Shown here: positions 43,284 through 54,790 of the stretch, one piece after another
Layout: the number at the start of each line of letters is the position of its first letter
Numbering within the stretch: the first letter of the stretch is position 1
Source: Aspidapion aeneum
Taxonomy: Eukaryota; Arthropoda; Insecta; Coleoptera; Brentidae
Direction of reading: 5' to 3'
Assembly: GCA_963576565.1 (NCBI GenBank)
Contig: OY755046.1
Span: 46,370,786 to 46,434,785, forward strand
DNA length: 64,000 bases
Made by a program: the position numbers and the translations under genes
Notes under the pieces: model-generated
Database searches by the model: none
What the model saw: only the letters and a program-made list of their open reading frames with translations
Told to the model about the DNA's origin: nothing

Positions 43284-44879
43284 ATTGAATATTTTGCAAA
43301 ACAATAAAAAGCAATCCTCTATGTAGGGTCAAATTTGGGGTAAATACCCTGTCCTCTTGTTGGGAAATCAAAATCTGTGTTAAACTTAACCGTGGTCAAT
43401 TCATCGCTAACATATCCTTTTGCAAAAAAAAATGCAAAATAATTTTTTTTGATTTTTTTTAAATATTTTTTTTCAAAAACTAATTTTAAAAAAAACTTAA
43501 AAAAAAACTTGACAAACATGTTACAAAAAATATTATTCCAAAACTTTAAATCCCGCCATGCGGCGAATTAGCCCCCGGCAAATCCGCTCTCGGCGAATTG
43601 TCCCATCCCCCAAATTTGATTCAGTCCGCTGTGGCGGCAAATTTCGATAATTATTTTTAAAGAGTAGTCATTACTGCAATGCTTTTTAGTTAATTTAAAT
43701 CGGTTTAGTAAAAATTTATTTATGGAGAAATGAATGCGGATATGTTAAGAAGGCAATCGTATAATTGGTAAAACAATGCTTGAAAAAAAAGATTATTTTT
43801 TTGGGAACCAATAAAACAATTCTAGTGACTAATACCTCGTTATCCGTGGCAGAAATAGGGTTTTTTACGAATTCAAAAAACATTCTAAAAAGTTTTCGAC
43901 AAGAATAAACGAGTCTCCTTGAAGGGTTTAGTTTGATTTTCTCTGCCGTTTTGGAACAAAAAAATAATTTTTCTCAAAAGTCCTTGCCATACGCAGTTAT
44001 ACTTTTGTGACTTTTACATAAAATAAACATATTTCCTAAAAAGGTAAATATTTTCTAAAAAGGTAAATATTTTATGTTGGTACAAAATTAAAGGTAAAAC
44101 TGTCATTGTCTCTGGATCAAAAGATGCTGCCTGTAGGTTGACAAAAAAACCGCACAAATAAAAACAACTCAAAGACATGCCATTTTTCAGATTTTTTTTT
44201 GTTGCTCTCAGTCTCAGTATGCATATGCATATGCAAAGTGCAGTTTGTTTTTATTAAAATCTATTACATAGTTTGAACCGAACCGAACCGGCCCACTCGG
44301 TAAAATACTTTATAAGCCCAGTGCAGGTGTAGGAAATCTATCTGAATTAGACTGTGATCATAAACATGCATTTTTATTTTGGCTTAGAACGCGTGTTATT
44401 ATATGCACCATGGAAGAATATCTACATAGTCTATAAGCGATTCCTAAATCCGTCGCATAACGCAAATACCACCACTGACAGATTTATCTAGTGCTAGTAT
44501 TGAAAATTAAAATTATTGCCAACATTTCGAAAACTAAATTGAGTCAACGCCATTATGCTAATAAATTAGTCCTAATGGTGATTTAGTTCTGCCTGTTTTG
44601 TTAAAGGCTTGACAAAAACTACACAATTAAAATTTTATTAAGTACACAATACAAACAAACAGTTTATTTTGGGAACAAGTTTTAAAGTTTACTCGGCCCT
44701 AAAAAGGAAAAAGGCAATAACTGATTTTTTTTTCACCTAGTATTTAACCGTTAACAAAAAGGTTTTGGTTTTATTCTGTTTTGGGAACGTCGCATTGTTG
44801 CTTTCGTACGCATGTTTTTTCATCTAAAAACTTTTTATACACATTTAAATACATTTTTGATGGTCAAGGAGAAAAAACG
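43284..44879. other. Non-coding stretch with a dispersed repeat
   Basis: The segment around 43980-44165 (AGTCCTTGCCATACGCAGTT, ..GACAGTTTTACC.. and CTGTAGGTTGACAAAAAAAC) recurs in rearranged order around 50280-50320 and 51110-51230. No gene is seen. GAACCGAACCGAACC at 44276-44290 also occurs near 14313. Confidence 0.4.
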
Positions 44880-45560
44880 CACATACTTGAAATGACTCAG
44901 TACTAAAGAGCAAAGAGACCTAGAAAATTACAGGGAAACCAGAAGACAGCTAAGAAATTTTATACGCACGGAAAAAAATTAAATCTTCGAGCGCAGGACT
45001 GCTGCAGGAAATGAGACCCGAATATTGAAAAAGAAATGATAATAAAAGCTTAAATGCGAAAAAGCTAGCCGACCTGGGGAAATACTTGTATACGCTGAAA
45101 TGCTCAAATATTACCATATATACACACTACAGTTTGCTGACGACAAGTATTTGTAGCTAATGATAAAGAAGACATGGATACTCCATGTCTTCTTTATCAT
45201 GATGAGAATATTAACGAGTGGGTTAACAGTGAACGTGAACAAGACACAGTACTTATGTATTAGAAACAAATCAAGTGAGTTAGAACTAGATAATTAACAA
45301 AAATATCTCTCCATGCAATAAGTATGTATACTTGGGTGTCCTATTTGATAAGACAGGAACAGACTGCAAAGAACCGGAAAAAAAGTAAAAGCAAAACAGG
45401 TTATTTATGGAGCAGAGGGATAAAACAGAAAATGTAACATATATGAAACAATAGTGAAAAGCACGCTGTTGTGTGTAGTGTCGAAACGGATGCAATAAAA
45501 AGATCAATGAGAATATTTAGAACTTTATTGCACAGGGTTACCAAATTTCATATAATTAAT
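44880..45560 (+). pseudogene. RTE-like LINE relic (family A, copy 4)
   Basis: A badly decayed copy. LEMAKKLADLG-like text near 45050, YTLQFADD-like text at 45122, CIRNKSSELELDN near 45255, the C.EYVYLGV block and MDAIKRSMRIF near 45490 are recognisable from copies 2 and 3. Frameshifts and deletions are throughout, and a 41-bp palindrome lies at 45160-45200. Confidence 0.7.
45160..45200. repeat. 41-bp near-perfect palindrome
   Basis: The 19-bp arms 45160-45178 and 45182-45200 pair perfectly around TAC. Sister copies have no palindrome here, so it arose after insertion. Confidence 0.9.
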
Positions 45561-47091
45561 AAACTAAAACGAAATGCAAGACACATAAAGATGTTTTAAA
45601 AATTAAAAAAAAAAGTTTTTTGCAGAAAAATAGGGTAGTGACCTGGCACCGTAGTACTCCATCATGAGCCGCCACTGCCACATACAAAGTCATAATTGAA
45701 TTCGCTGGCTTCTTTAGTTAGAATTTAAGCTCTTATAGAAAAATATTATTTTTTTATTCTTCGCAAGCCTCTAATACTTAACCGTCATTGGACAGCACAA
45801 GAAAATTTATAATCAAATAGCAAAATGAAGCCTCAACTTCGCTAGAAATAAATATCTGTTCGGTTATAGGTTTTGTTTTGGTCTGGGTGAAACTTATTTT
45901 GCAGGTTTCGTGCCAAATTGCTATTGATTTAAGAGATTCGTCGGCGGTCTCTGGCAATATAAATGGTATATTTGCTAGTAAAATTAACTAATGAGTTGCA
46001 GGTTTTTTGATGAAACGATTAGATTTGTTTCGCGCAGATAGACCGAGAATATCATTAGTTTCTTGCAGTATATCGTCATAACTCCAAAGGGAGAGATCTA
46101 GGAGTAGGATCTTTAAAAGGCCATACAGAAATGCTATATAGATTTTGTGCAGGTGCAGGCAAAATCCATTAATGCTAATGACAGTTTTTTGACAATTAAA
46201 AATTTTAAAAAATGCTTTTTGCCGGAGCATTGTATCAATATAAAGTTTTCGGAATATAATGGACTACATTTTGCTTAATAATTTGTGTTATAACTAAAAA
46301 CTTCATAGCAGCCTTAATTTCTAGGATATTTACAGAAAACTGTTTTCAAGGCTGATATATTATCATGGCTTCACTTAAAGTGTGCTACAGGCTAGCTAGG
46401 AAGGTATCAGATCCGTCATGGATCCATTTATTTAGTTTTAGTAAAAAAAGGCTAGATAAACCCCAATTTCTTATAAAATTACCTATATTTTTTTAAATTT
46501 TCACAAAAATTACTTTACTTTACAAAAATTTTCACCTGAGGAGCATTTGGAGGAAAATTTAGCATATAGTTTACTAACAACATCGGTACTAAAATTTAAA
46601 ATTTTAGGCTTGCAGTTTGTAAGGTATGATTTTTGCCATTTTACCCATTTAAACAGCACACTGTGCGTTGTCAAATGGAAAAACGGTGCAAAACTGAATT
46701 TTTCATCTGTAAAAAATGTTTTTTAAAAATAGTTTTTTGTATTAAAATTGCAGAATTCCACACCAAATTATTAAAAAATCCGAGGGGTTATCGGCAACAG
46801 ACATAAAATTTGCACAGCATTCAACAGGACTAGGGTCCTGTGGGGTGCTGTTGAGTCCTGTTGTATACTCTTGTTGTAGGGTGGTAAGTTTTTTGTCACA
46901 AAAAATGTTTTTTTTATTTCATCCAAAAAAAGTTGATAAACAAAAAAAAGGTCATTACCCAAAAGTTTTCACATTTCCCTGAAAAGAATGTTTTAACAAA
47001 AAGATTTTTTTTAATTCCATCAAAAAAAGTTCATGAAACAAAACAAAAAAAACGTCCTTATTCAAACTTCTTTTCCTCCAAAGAACTTGAT
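45561..47091. other. Non-coding stretch with one unidentified open frame
   Basis: The minus-strand frame 45988-46230 begins at an ATG (CQKTVISINGFCLHLHKIYI, ...YDDILQETNDILGLSARNKS), and open text continues past its stop in another frame to about 45790. It looks more protein-like than its neighbours, but I cannot name it. GTCCTG words start to appear near 46830-46860. Confidence 0.3.
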
Positions 47092-47202
47092 TCCTGTTGG
47101 GTCCTGTCATGTCCTGTTGGGTCCTGTCATACTCTCTTCGGTCCTGTCGTGTCCTGTTGGTCCCTGATAAGTCCTGTTCGCATCCTGTCGGGTCCTGTTT
47201 TA
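47092..47202 (+). repeat. GTCCTGT minisatellite
   Basis: About ten degenerate ~10-bp units of GTCCTGTTGG/GTCCTGTCAT. A related scattered cluster lies at 46826-46864. Confidence 0.85.
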
Positions 47203-48699
47203 AAATTTGTAAAGTAGTGTTGTAAGCTGATGACCCCGCGAAAAAATCTCAAAGCTTAACAAAATAACACACTGCGGTCCTCCCGTGGACTGTAGTTTTG
47301 TAGCCAACGTGTTTCAGTTCGGAGTACCTGCATTTATTAAAAATATTTTAGAAAAAAAAAACTGTTTTCAAAATGGTTTGCATAATTTTTAAATAAAAAT
47401 TTATAAAACAACATCCTCCAAGTTTAATTTCGAGATCCGTAAGACAGACCTCGATATTCCTATGTATTTTTCGACGCTCAATCTGAATCCGGAGATGAAA
47501 AAGTCCCTAGACGTCTAAAATTTTCCCCATATATCGTTTCGATTTTTATAATTTTTTCTATACATTAATTCTAGCAATTTTCTAACTTTTCTGATAGCTA
47601 AAAACTGCAAATTTGGCTGAAACATGTATTAAAATGAATTCACATTTACATAAGACAATAATAAGAAAATATGCAGCATGTAAATCCTGTAATTGCGCAT
47701 GCATTTGCTATGTGTCTCCCTAAATCTGCCACTTTTTGCATGATTATTAACTATATATGCCAAAAGTGCTAAAAGAATATTTTTGAATCCACAAAGTACA
47801 TTCAAGCGATAAATTAAATCATTTAAATTTTGGAATGAAAATGTTTTTGTTTTTTTACAAAGCTCCTTTTTTATAGTGCCGTTACTTATCTAACCTGCTT
47901 ATCAATTCAAAACTGTACAATATTGTCAGCGAACCCATGTTTTGGGTGCGTGCTTATTAGATAAGCGATTTGTAGTTTGCTTATCGTTATTTTCAATCAC
48001 CATACCGCCGTTACGCTGTACCTATATACCAATTTTCAGAAACAATAAGAAATGTCAACAGAAATCTTGATGTGCTCAACATCTTCATCTTTTCAGATCT
48101 CATAAATTTGATGTTTAAAGCCATAACCATATTAAATGGCATGTTCAAGAATTACCTTAAATATTCGTAAAAAAGGTAGTTTTACAGTTAACGATAGTTT
48201 CCTTTGACGTATTATTATATTATAATATATATTCGAAAGCATTTTGTTTAAAAACATCTTTTTCAAATGAAATTTTATTTAAATGACAATGAAAAAAAAA
48301 TTGAAACTTTTTTCCGGATGGAATCTTTTTCGAAAACAATGTGTTTGACTGACAATTAAAATATTTTCTTCAAAATTTAATTTTTCGAATGAAATTTTGT
48401 TAAATTGGCTTTTTGTTTAAAAATATTTGGTTCTAAAACATTTTCTTTGAACGGTAGACTCTTCAAAATCATAGCTACTCGGTCCTCTCTTTGAGTGATT
48501 GATGTCAATTCATTACAAACTTATCCTAATTTTTTAACCTAGCTCTGCTCAATTGGTAAAAAATGGACACGTTGGGACAAACTAAACGAAAGTTCGAGGA
48601 CATTATCTTTTACCTCTTCGAGAGCAATAGAGACGACAGAGACTCCTGCCGTATTTTTGGCAAATTTAAAATTTTTGTTATTTATATTTTTTTCTATTT
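47203..48699. other. Non-coding AT-rich stretch
   Basis: No gene or clear repeat recognised. Confidence 0.35.
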
Positions 48700-49790
48700 C
48701 AAGAAAAGATTGTTTCTTCCCATAAATGCATAGTTTTTGAAATATGAATTTTCAAAGCTTTCGCATTTTGGTCTTATGGGATTCCCTACCCTAAAATTCA
48801 CTAAATAACGTTTTTTCGAATATTAACTCAGTGTGTGGTTTTTTCACATCACTATGGCCCCACCATACTGCAACTCAGTGCTTTTGTTGATAAACTGTAT
48901 ATTTTTTAAGATACGAATTTTTAAAATTTGAACATTTTGGTCCAACCCTACAATACGCTAAATGTCGTTTTTTCGAATCTTAACTCAGGACTCAAGGTGT
49001 GGCTTTTTCGCATCACTATGGCCACATCATACTGCAACTCGATGCATTAGTTGATAAGCTATTTGGTTTTTAAAATTTTTAAAGTTTTTCCATTTTGGTT
49101 TTTATGGTATTCTCTACCCTAAAATTCGCTAAATGCCATTGTTTCGAACCTTAACTCATTGTGTGGTTTTTTCGCATCACTATGGCCCCACCATACTGCA
49201 TCTCGGTGCTTTTGTTGATAAACTGTATAGATTTTAAATTATGAATTTTCAAAATTTGGCCATTTTGATCTCATGGAATTCCCTACCCAAAAATTCGCTA
49301 CATGACGTTATTCTGAATCTTAACTGAGGGTATGCTTGTTTTACATCTCTATGACGCCACCATACTACAACTCGGTGCTTCTGTTAATAAACTGTATAGT
49401 TTTAAAATATGGATTTTCAAATGTTGGCCATTTTGGTCTAAGGGATTCCCTATACCCTAAAATTCGCTAAATGACGTTTTTCCGAATCTCAACTCAGAGT
49501 GTGGTTTTTTTCATCTCTATGGCCTCCCTACTGCAACTATGTGCCATGGTTAATAAACTGTATAGTTTGATTACTAATTTCCTAGACTAAAATTCACTAA
49601 ATAAGAGTGTGGTTTTTTCGCATTACTATGGCCCCATCATATTGCATCTCGGCGCTTTTGTTGATAATATAAATTTTCAAAAATTGGCCATTTTGTTGTT
49701 ATGGGATTTCCTACCCCAAAATTCGCTAAATGACGCTTTTCCGAATTTTAACTCAGGGTGTGGTTTTTTTCGCATCACTATGGCCCAACC
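48700..49790 (+). repeat. ~165-bp satellite-like tandem array
   Basis: About seven diverged units marked by CGCATCACTATGGCCCCACC-like text near 48840, 49010, 49170, 49340, 49510, 49620 and 49770. Each also has ATTCGCTAAATGACG and GTTGATAAACTGTAT words. One unit (49590) is shortened. The array ends where an unrelated G-rich fragment begins (AGCGCGGATCTGGGC). Confidence 0.8.
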
Positions 49791-49980
49791 AAGCGCGGAT
49801 CTGGGCATAAATCTAGGGGGGGGGGCAATTGTCGATGACATATTTATGCATTTATTTTTTTTTCTAGGGGGGATATTATCCGTTAAGCCCTTTAAATAAT
49901 AACTAAAATTGCATATAGTTTTTTTTAGGGGAGGTTATTACCACGTTTCTCCCCCCTCAAATCGACGGTTTAAGTGAGTC

Positions 49981-50200
49981 GATTACTTTCCACGGAGAAA
50001 CGAAAACATTAACTTCTGCTTTAAATTTAATTTTTGTGTGAGCTAATGAAGCGGCTCTGAAAAATTAAGGATTCATATACATTAAAAAAAACCACAAGAA
50101 CATATTAAAAAAATTCCACAACTGCCTTTATTTTTTTTAAATCAAATATTCATGAACCATCATTTTAACTTCAATATTTTGAAGACAATCAGCTGTTTCG
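49981..50200. repeat. Dispersed repeat X (unoccupied copy)
   Basis: The text from GATTACTTTCCACGGAGAAACG to AAATCAAATATTCATGAACC recurs around the hairpin-ended element copy 3 (58605-58474 and 57573-57492, minus strand). There the element interrupts it. This locus is therefore the empty-site form. Confidence 0.7.
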
Positions 50201-50343
50201 TGACGTTACCATCAAAAAGAAATTCCGCCTTCGCTGTGACGTCAACAAATTTGTAGATCGTGCCCCGTCCATTTTGCTATAGTCCTTGCCATAGGCAGTT
50301 ACACTTTTATGACATTTCCAACCTCTCTGGCAGCAATAAAAAA

Positions 50344-51085
50344 TACTCTGCCAATATATGGTTCCCTAAGCTCACACTAGGTACTATAGTTATAGTGTAC
50401 GTGTGAGCTAATATAACTAAAAACTGAAATATATTTTATTTAACTCCAGACTAAATTACCTTTTGTTTGATACCACACAAGCCATGTTTTGACTTAAACT
50501 CAAATTTTTGAAATCTACCCCCACCCTTAAAAAGAACAAAAAACTAAAATGTATTTTGTTAAACTCCGGACTCAATTACCTTTCGTTTGATATCACACAC
50601 GCCATATTTTCACTTAAACTCTAATTTTTAAAATATACCCCCACCCTTTTTTTTAAAATAAATTAAAATGTATTTTGTTTAACTGCAGACTCAATTACCT
50701 TTCGTTTGACATCACACACGCCATATTTTCACATAAACTCTAATTTTTGAAATCTACCCCCACCCTTTTATTTGGTTTCTGTTCGGTGGATTTTGTTCAT
50801 TTTTAAACGGGACCATCTCGACCCAAGACCCAGCCTAGGTACCAAATTTCATTAAAATCGGCCAAGCGGTTTTTGAGTTATGCGCGTTGGTCGTTAGAGA
50901 CATACAGACAGACAGACAGACAGACAGACATACAGACAGACAGACGGCGCAAAAAAAAAGTTTCAAAATCATCTGAAACGCAAAGATATATAAAAATTTT
51001 TGAAATCGGAGCAACTTTTTTTTTCTCGAAAAAATTAGGATCACCATAGCTCACACTACTATAGTATAGTATATGTGTGAGCTAA
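50344..51085 (+). mobile_element. Hairpin-ended (CAGA)n element, copy 2
   Basis: Starts TACTCTGCCAATATATGG, has three ~130-bp internal units, a short CAGA tract (50897-50945), and ends GTGTGAGCTAA. Order and ends match copies 1 and 3. Confidence 0.8.
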
Positions 51086-51255
51086 AATCTGAAAAGTAAA
51101 TTTAATTTGTTTTTATCTGTGCGTTTTTTTTTGTCAACCTACAGTCAGCATCTTTTTATCCAGAGACAATGACTTACCTTACCTTTAATTTTATACCAAC
51201 ATGATATGTTTACTTTTTAATGTATTTTTGATTAGGAAATGTGTTTATTTCATTT

Positions 51256-51425
51256 CAAAGGCACGAATGTGTAGCTGGGTATGTCAAGGACTATAACCCT
51301 GGTTGTGGCTCAAGACATCTCATTTCAAACTTCATTTCAAAGTCACAAAATGTAACTGCGTATGTCAAGGACTATAGCCCTGGTTGTGGCTCAAGACATG
51401 TCATGTCACACATCGCATGTACTCC
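51256..51425 (+). repeat. ~82-bp tandem duplication
   Basis: GTATGTCAAGGACTATA.CCCTGGTTGTGGCTCAAGACAT occurs at about 51277 and 51360, with similar flanks. The open frame over it comes from the repeat. CAAGGACTATAG is also the complement of CTATAGTCCTTG at 50277. Confidence 0.8.
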
Positions 51426-52109
51426 TACAACAACAGCAAGTTCTTTAAATCCTAGTGGTCCCTTCGGTGGTATTTGGAACATACCCCTTGGCTAATAAAA
51501 ATTCTATTCAGGTAGCGACCAAAGCCAACCACCGAAGATCGTTCGTTGTATGGACGCGTTCAAAAAATTCAACCAAGCACTAACTCACACTCATAATTGC
51601 CATACTCCTCGGTCCCGCGGAGGTGCCAGATCGGATCTTAAGTCGTAAATATGAAAAATAAATACCCGTCTTAAAGGAGGGTTACGTGCAACCATCCCAG
51701 ATGCCGAGGTTTGATTCGCACTTGTTTATTGCCTTGGAGACGATATGTCTGTTTTGTATACGAATAAACCTTGAGATATGTATATTACGTATTTATTATT
51801 ATTCTTTATTGTACCTTATCCACTTCAAAATTACTCTGAACACTAATAATAGACCGTGGCTTTATAAATATCTAATTAAAAAAATCGTTTCATTAGCGTC
51901 TATAATATGTAAACTCATGAAATTAGGAGTCTGCCGAACACTCTCGTACCTGTTACTTCCATGTGTTTTAACAAGGAAGGAAGCTAGACGCATATATAGT
52001 TTTTTTAATTTCTGACAGGTCGTACCAATTCAGTATCTCCTTGTATGTATTTTTTGCGTTCTTTAAATGTAATTTAGTACCCGTGAATAAAGAAAACATA
52101 AAATTTTCG
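51426..52109. other. Non-coding stretch
   Basis: A 109-codon plus-strand frame (51686-52015) has no recognised motif. No other feature. Confidence 0.35.
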
Positions 52110-52196
52110 TGGCTAAGCGGTTATAGAAAGATTTTGTTTCTCTTGTATTTTTCTGTGGGCAGCTCGAAAGCTGTACACCCGCAGGGGTCCAAGATC
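52110..52196 (+). other. tRNA-like A/B-box sequence
   Basis: TGGCTAAGCGG at 52110-52120 fits the tRNA A box well. GGGTCCAAGATC at 52185-52196 is a poor B box. A CAGCTCGAAAGCTG hairpin lies between them. It may be a relic of a class II tRNA or a SINE head. It lies beside the hammerhead on the other strand. Confidence 0.35.
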
Positions 52197-52212
52197 TAAT
52201 GGAGACCTATTA

Positions 52213-52260
52213 AGTGTTGACAGTTAACTGTTTCGTCCTTAAGGGACTCTTCAGAACACT
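52213..52260 (-). ncRNA. Type I hammerhead ribozyme
   Basis: Read on the minus strand: stem I 5' strand AGTGTT, core CTGAAGA, stem II GTCC-CTTAA-GGAC, GAAA, stem III ACAG-TTAA-CTGT, C (the G-U-C cleavage triplet), stem I 3' strand AACACT. All conserved core bases (C3 U4 G5 A6, G8 A9; G12 A13 A14; A15.1-U16.1) are present, and the three stems are fully paired (6, 4 and 4 bp). Cleavage is predicted after the base complementary to 52219. Small type I hammerheads with a short stem III occur in Penelope-like elements and retrozyme-like retroelements. No protein is seen nearby. Confidence 0.82.
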
Positions 52261-52956
52261 GCATGGTCAATATGACACCCTTGTCAAGCTAGAAGACGGT
52301 ATATAAATCTCATCCTACGATATTCGTAAGAGAAATTAATAGTAATGCTTGCGATACCGCAAATGCATAGTTTGTTAAAAGAAAACTATTAAAAATATAC
52401 TCTAGTAGTACGGATACCTCCCGGATTATCGAAGTTGCACTGTATACAAAAAATAATGTGTCACTGAATCTTAATGTTAACATTTTATTATTATAACAGA
52501 AACCGACAGATATCGTAATTTTTATTTTTATGGCAACAACAAACGCAATAATATCAGCTAACACGTTTTAAATAATTTTATTAAAGGTAAAATATAGAAT
52601 TTCTCATTATAACCAATGGCGAATTATTGAAATGCTATCATGTCATTTTTACTGGTAACACAACACCTTTGCTTTCAAAAGGTAATATGGTTGAAATTTT
52701 ATAGCTATCTGCCGCCATTATTTCATTAGTGCAATTGGCGAGGTGATTTGTATTAAATTTCTACTGGTAAAAAGAATATAATTTTATTTTAAATATTTTA
52801 CTTATATGTACTTAATAAAAATAAATCAGATCTAACTTGAATCCGTCACTCTCTTCCTCTGTTTGTTTTCTTTTCTCCTACTCTTTGGGTGCGGTCTATG
52901 ATTCAGTTACTCAGAGATTTTCGAAGAAGAATGTAACCACTTTTCGTTTATTATTA
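52261..52956. other. Non-coding stretch
   Basis: AT-rich; a minus-strand 84-codon frame at 52310-52564 has no known motif. Confidence 0.35.
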
Positions 52957-53236
52957 GGGACTTATTGGAATAAAACTTGACCTTATTTTAAAATCGACCC
53001 TATGGTGACAGATATACATATAAAAAGCAGCTGCTCTGCTCAAAATCCGGCCTCTGTGTATTTAAAAATTTCCGGATTTATTAGTGTCGGTATATATTAA
53101 ATGAAAGTTAGCGTCTGTATTATTAAAATTGGCTTTGGTATGTCAACTTTGAGAGGTCAGCTGTTAGTTTTCTGTGCAAATGTGTCAAAATAAAGTCGAC
53201 TCTAAAATAAAGTCAAGTTTTATTCCAATAAGTCTC
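52957..53236. mobile_element. MITE family M1, copy 3
   Basis: TA|GGGACTTATTGGAATAAAAC..TTTATTCCAATAAGTCTC|TA. Both ends are intact with TA flanks. Confidence 0.85.
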
Positions 53237-53873
53237 TATTGTCTTTAAACATCGCGTTAAATTAGGCTGCCATATCCTACGAATAAAATTGATTTTTTAC
53301 ACTGCTGTTGTCACATAGCCGATTGAAGAACTTAACAAAAGTTAGAATATGTGATTTTAAAAACCTTACAAAGTCCTTTCAAAAGCTACCAAACTAATCA
53401 AATTAAATGCTCAAACTTGCCAACCTGTTTTGCTAAACAGTAACCTAATTGGTTATAAAATCCCTAACGTACATTGCTTAGCATCTCAGGTGTGATTGAG
53501 TTAAAAGCCTTTTTGAATTTTAATTCGAATTTCGGTCAAATGAGCTCGAATGAGATCGAACATAAATATCTTATTTTTGACATAAGGCCAAATAAAAAAA
53601 ATTGTGTGTGCTTAAGACCACACGGCAGAAGTGTAAACTTCAACACGGCAAAACTAATAATACTGGCCTTATAATAATATCGCTCTGCTACTGTTCCTCT
53701 CACAGTTATTCGACTCGAGCCGACTTCACCCGTTACTTGAGCGTTACATAGCCGAGCCTGACGGCTCAGTTCATTTCAGTACCCACAAAAACTGCTAAAC
53801 GCGCCTAAAGAAGTTTACACTTCAAAAATCACATACAGTCAGGTCAGGCGATCTAGGAACCCATCTTGGGCTC
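53237..53873. other. Non-coding stretch
   Basis: GAAGTGTAAACTTC-type words appear at 53625-53640 and inverted near 53808. No gene recognised. Confidence 0.35.
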
Positions 53874-54170
53874 TATTCTCGTAATTGAACGATGTGATTA
53901 TTCCCGTCACATCGTTTGGCCAATAGTGGTTGTGTGTTGTGCGAAATGACTTGCCTCGACCAATGGCATAGTCGCGTGCTTTTTAGAGTTAGTAAATTCC
54001 ACGCGTTTAAAGCGAAATCTAGAACCGACTGAACGTTTCTCGGTTGATCGTATTAGAAGCTTGCGCAATAGATGTATTTTCACACTGCACGTGAGGGCTC
54101 GGAGATTATATAAAGCTACCTATTGGCCAAACCATATGATGAAAATCACATCCTATGAGTACGAGAATAA
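53874..54170. mobile_element. MITE family M2, copy 2
   Basis: Shares ends (TATTCTCG...CGAGAATA) and interior blocks with 38294-38612 in reverse order (CATTTCGCACAACAC, GAGAAACGTTCAGT, TTGCGCAAGCTTCT). Confidence 0.75.
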
Positions 54171-54230
54171 CGATCCTGGTAAAACTGCGTCTGCTTATTA
54201 TACGTCAGAGAAAAGTTTAATCACAAAATT

Positions 54231-54640
54231 CCCTGGCGGGTAAAACGTCGTGTGCCATCCATCTGGCAATTCTTGAATTGCAGAAATCAATTGACTCTGC
54301 AACAAGTTTAAATAAGCGGCCCCATTCAAGTTACCATTAATAAAAAACGGTTCAATGATGATGATCTCCAAGAACCCGCGACGAAATATTTAGTTTTTGA
54401 GGGTATTGTGTTTAAACATTTACTGTCAAATGTTTATTTTCTTTTGCCCCGTAGTGAGTAATTGATGGATTGTGCGCATTGTGGAGGGAGAAATTACTTT
54501 CGTCACTAAATAAAGTATTACTGACAAAAGTTTCTCCCTCGTTTTCACGATCCATCATTTTTTCACAAAACTGTCGAGCTTTGTCACATTGAGGGGCAGA
54601 TGGCGCTGAAATAAATTCGTCTAGTACGCAATATTCAAGG
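54231..54640 (-). pseudogene. mariner/Tc1-like transposase fragment
   Basis: The minus strand reads LDEFISAPSAPQCDKARQFC, ENEGETFVSNTLFSDESNFS (SDES holds the first catalytic Asp), NAHNPSITHYGAKENKHLTV. After a shift come KLNISSRVLGDH, EPFFINGNLNGAAYLNLLQS and QLISAIQELPDGW. This is the centre of an insect Tc1/mariner-type transposase. The N-terminal DNA-binding part and the end are missing. The shared CTCGTACTCATAGG flank suggests the M2 MITE (53874-54170) lies in or at its 3' side. Confidence 0.75.
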
Positions 54641-54728
54641 ACTACGTACGGTACGATTTAGTTGCATATGCGAGTTCCGTGGTTCAGGTCTATCATATAA
54701 ATACCATTAAATCAAAGTACTTGTCTCG

Positions 54729-54790
54729 GAATATTGCGTACTAGACGAATTTATTGCAACGCCATCTGCCCCTCAATCTGACAAAGCTCG
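54729..54790 (+). repeat. Inverted duplicate of transposase segment
   Basis: The 62-bp arm is the complement of 54575-54636 with about four mismatches; it encodes LDEFIATPSAPQSDKARQ on the plus strand. A 92-bp spacer separates the arms. Confidence 0.8.
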
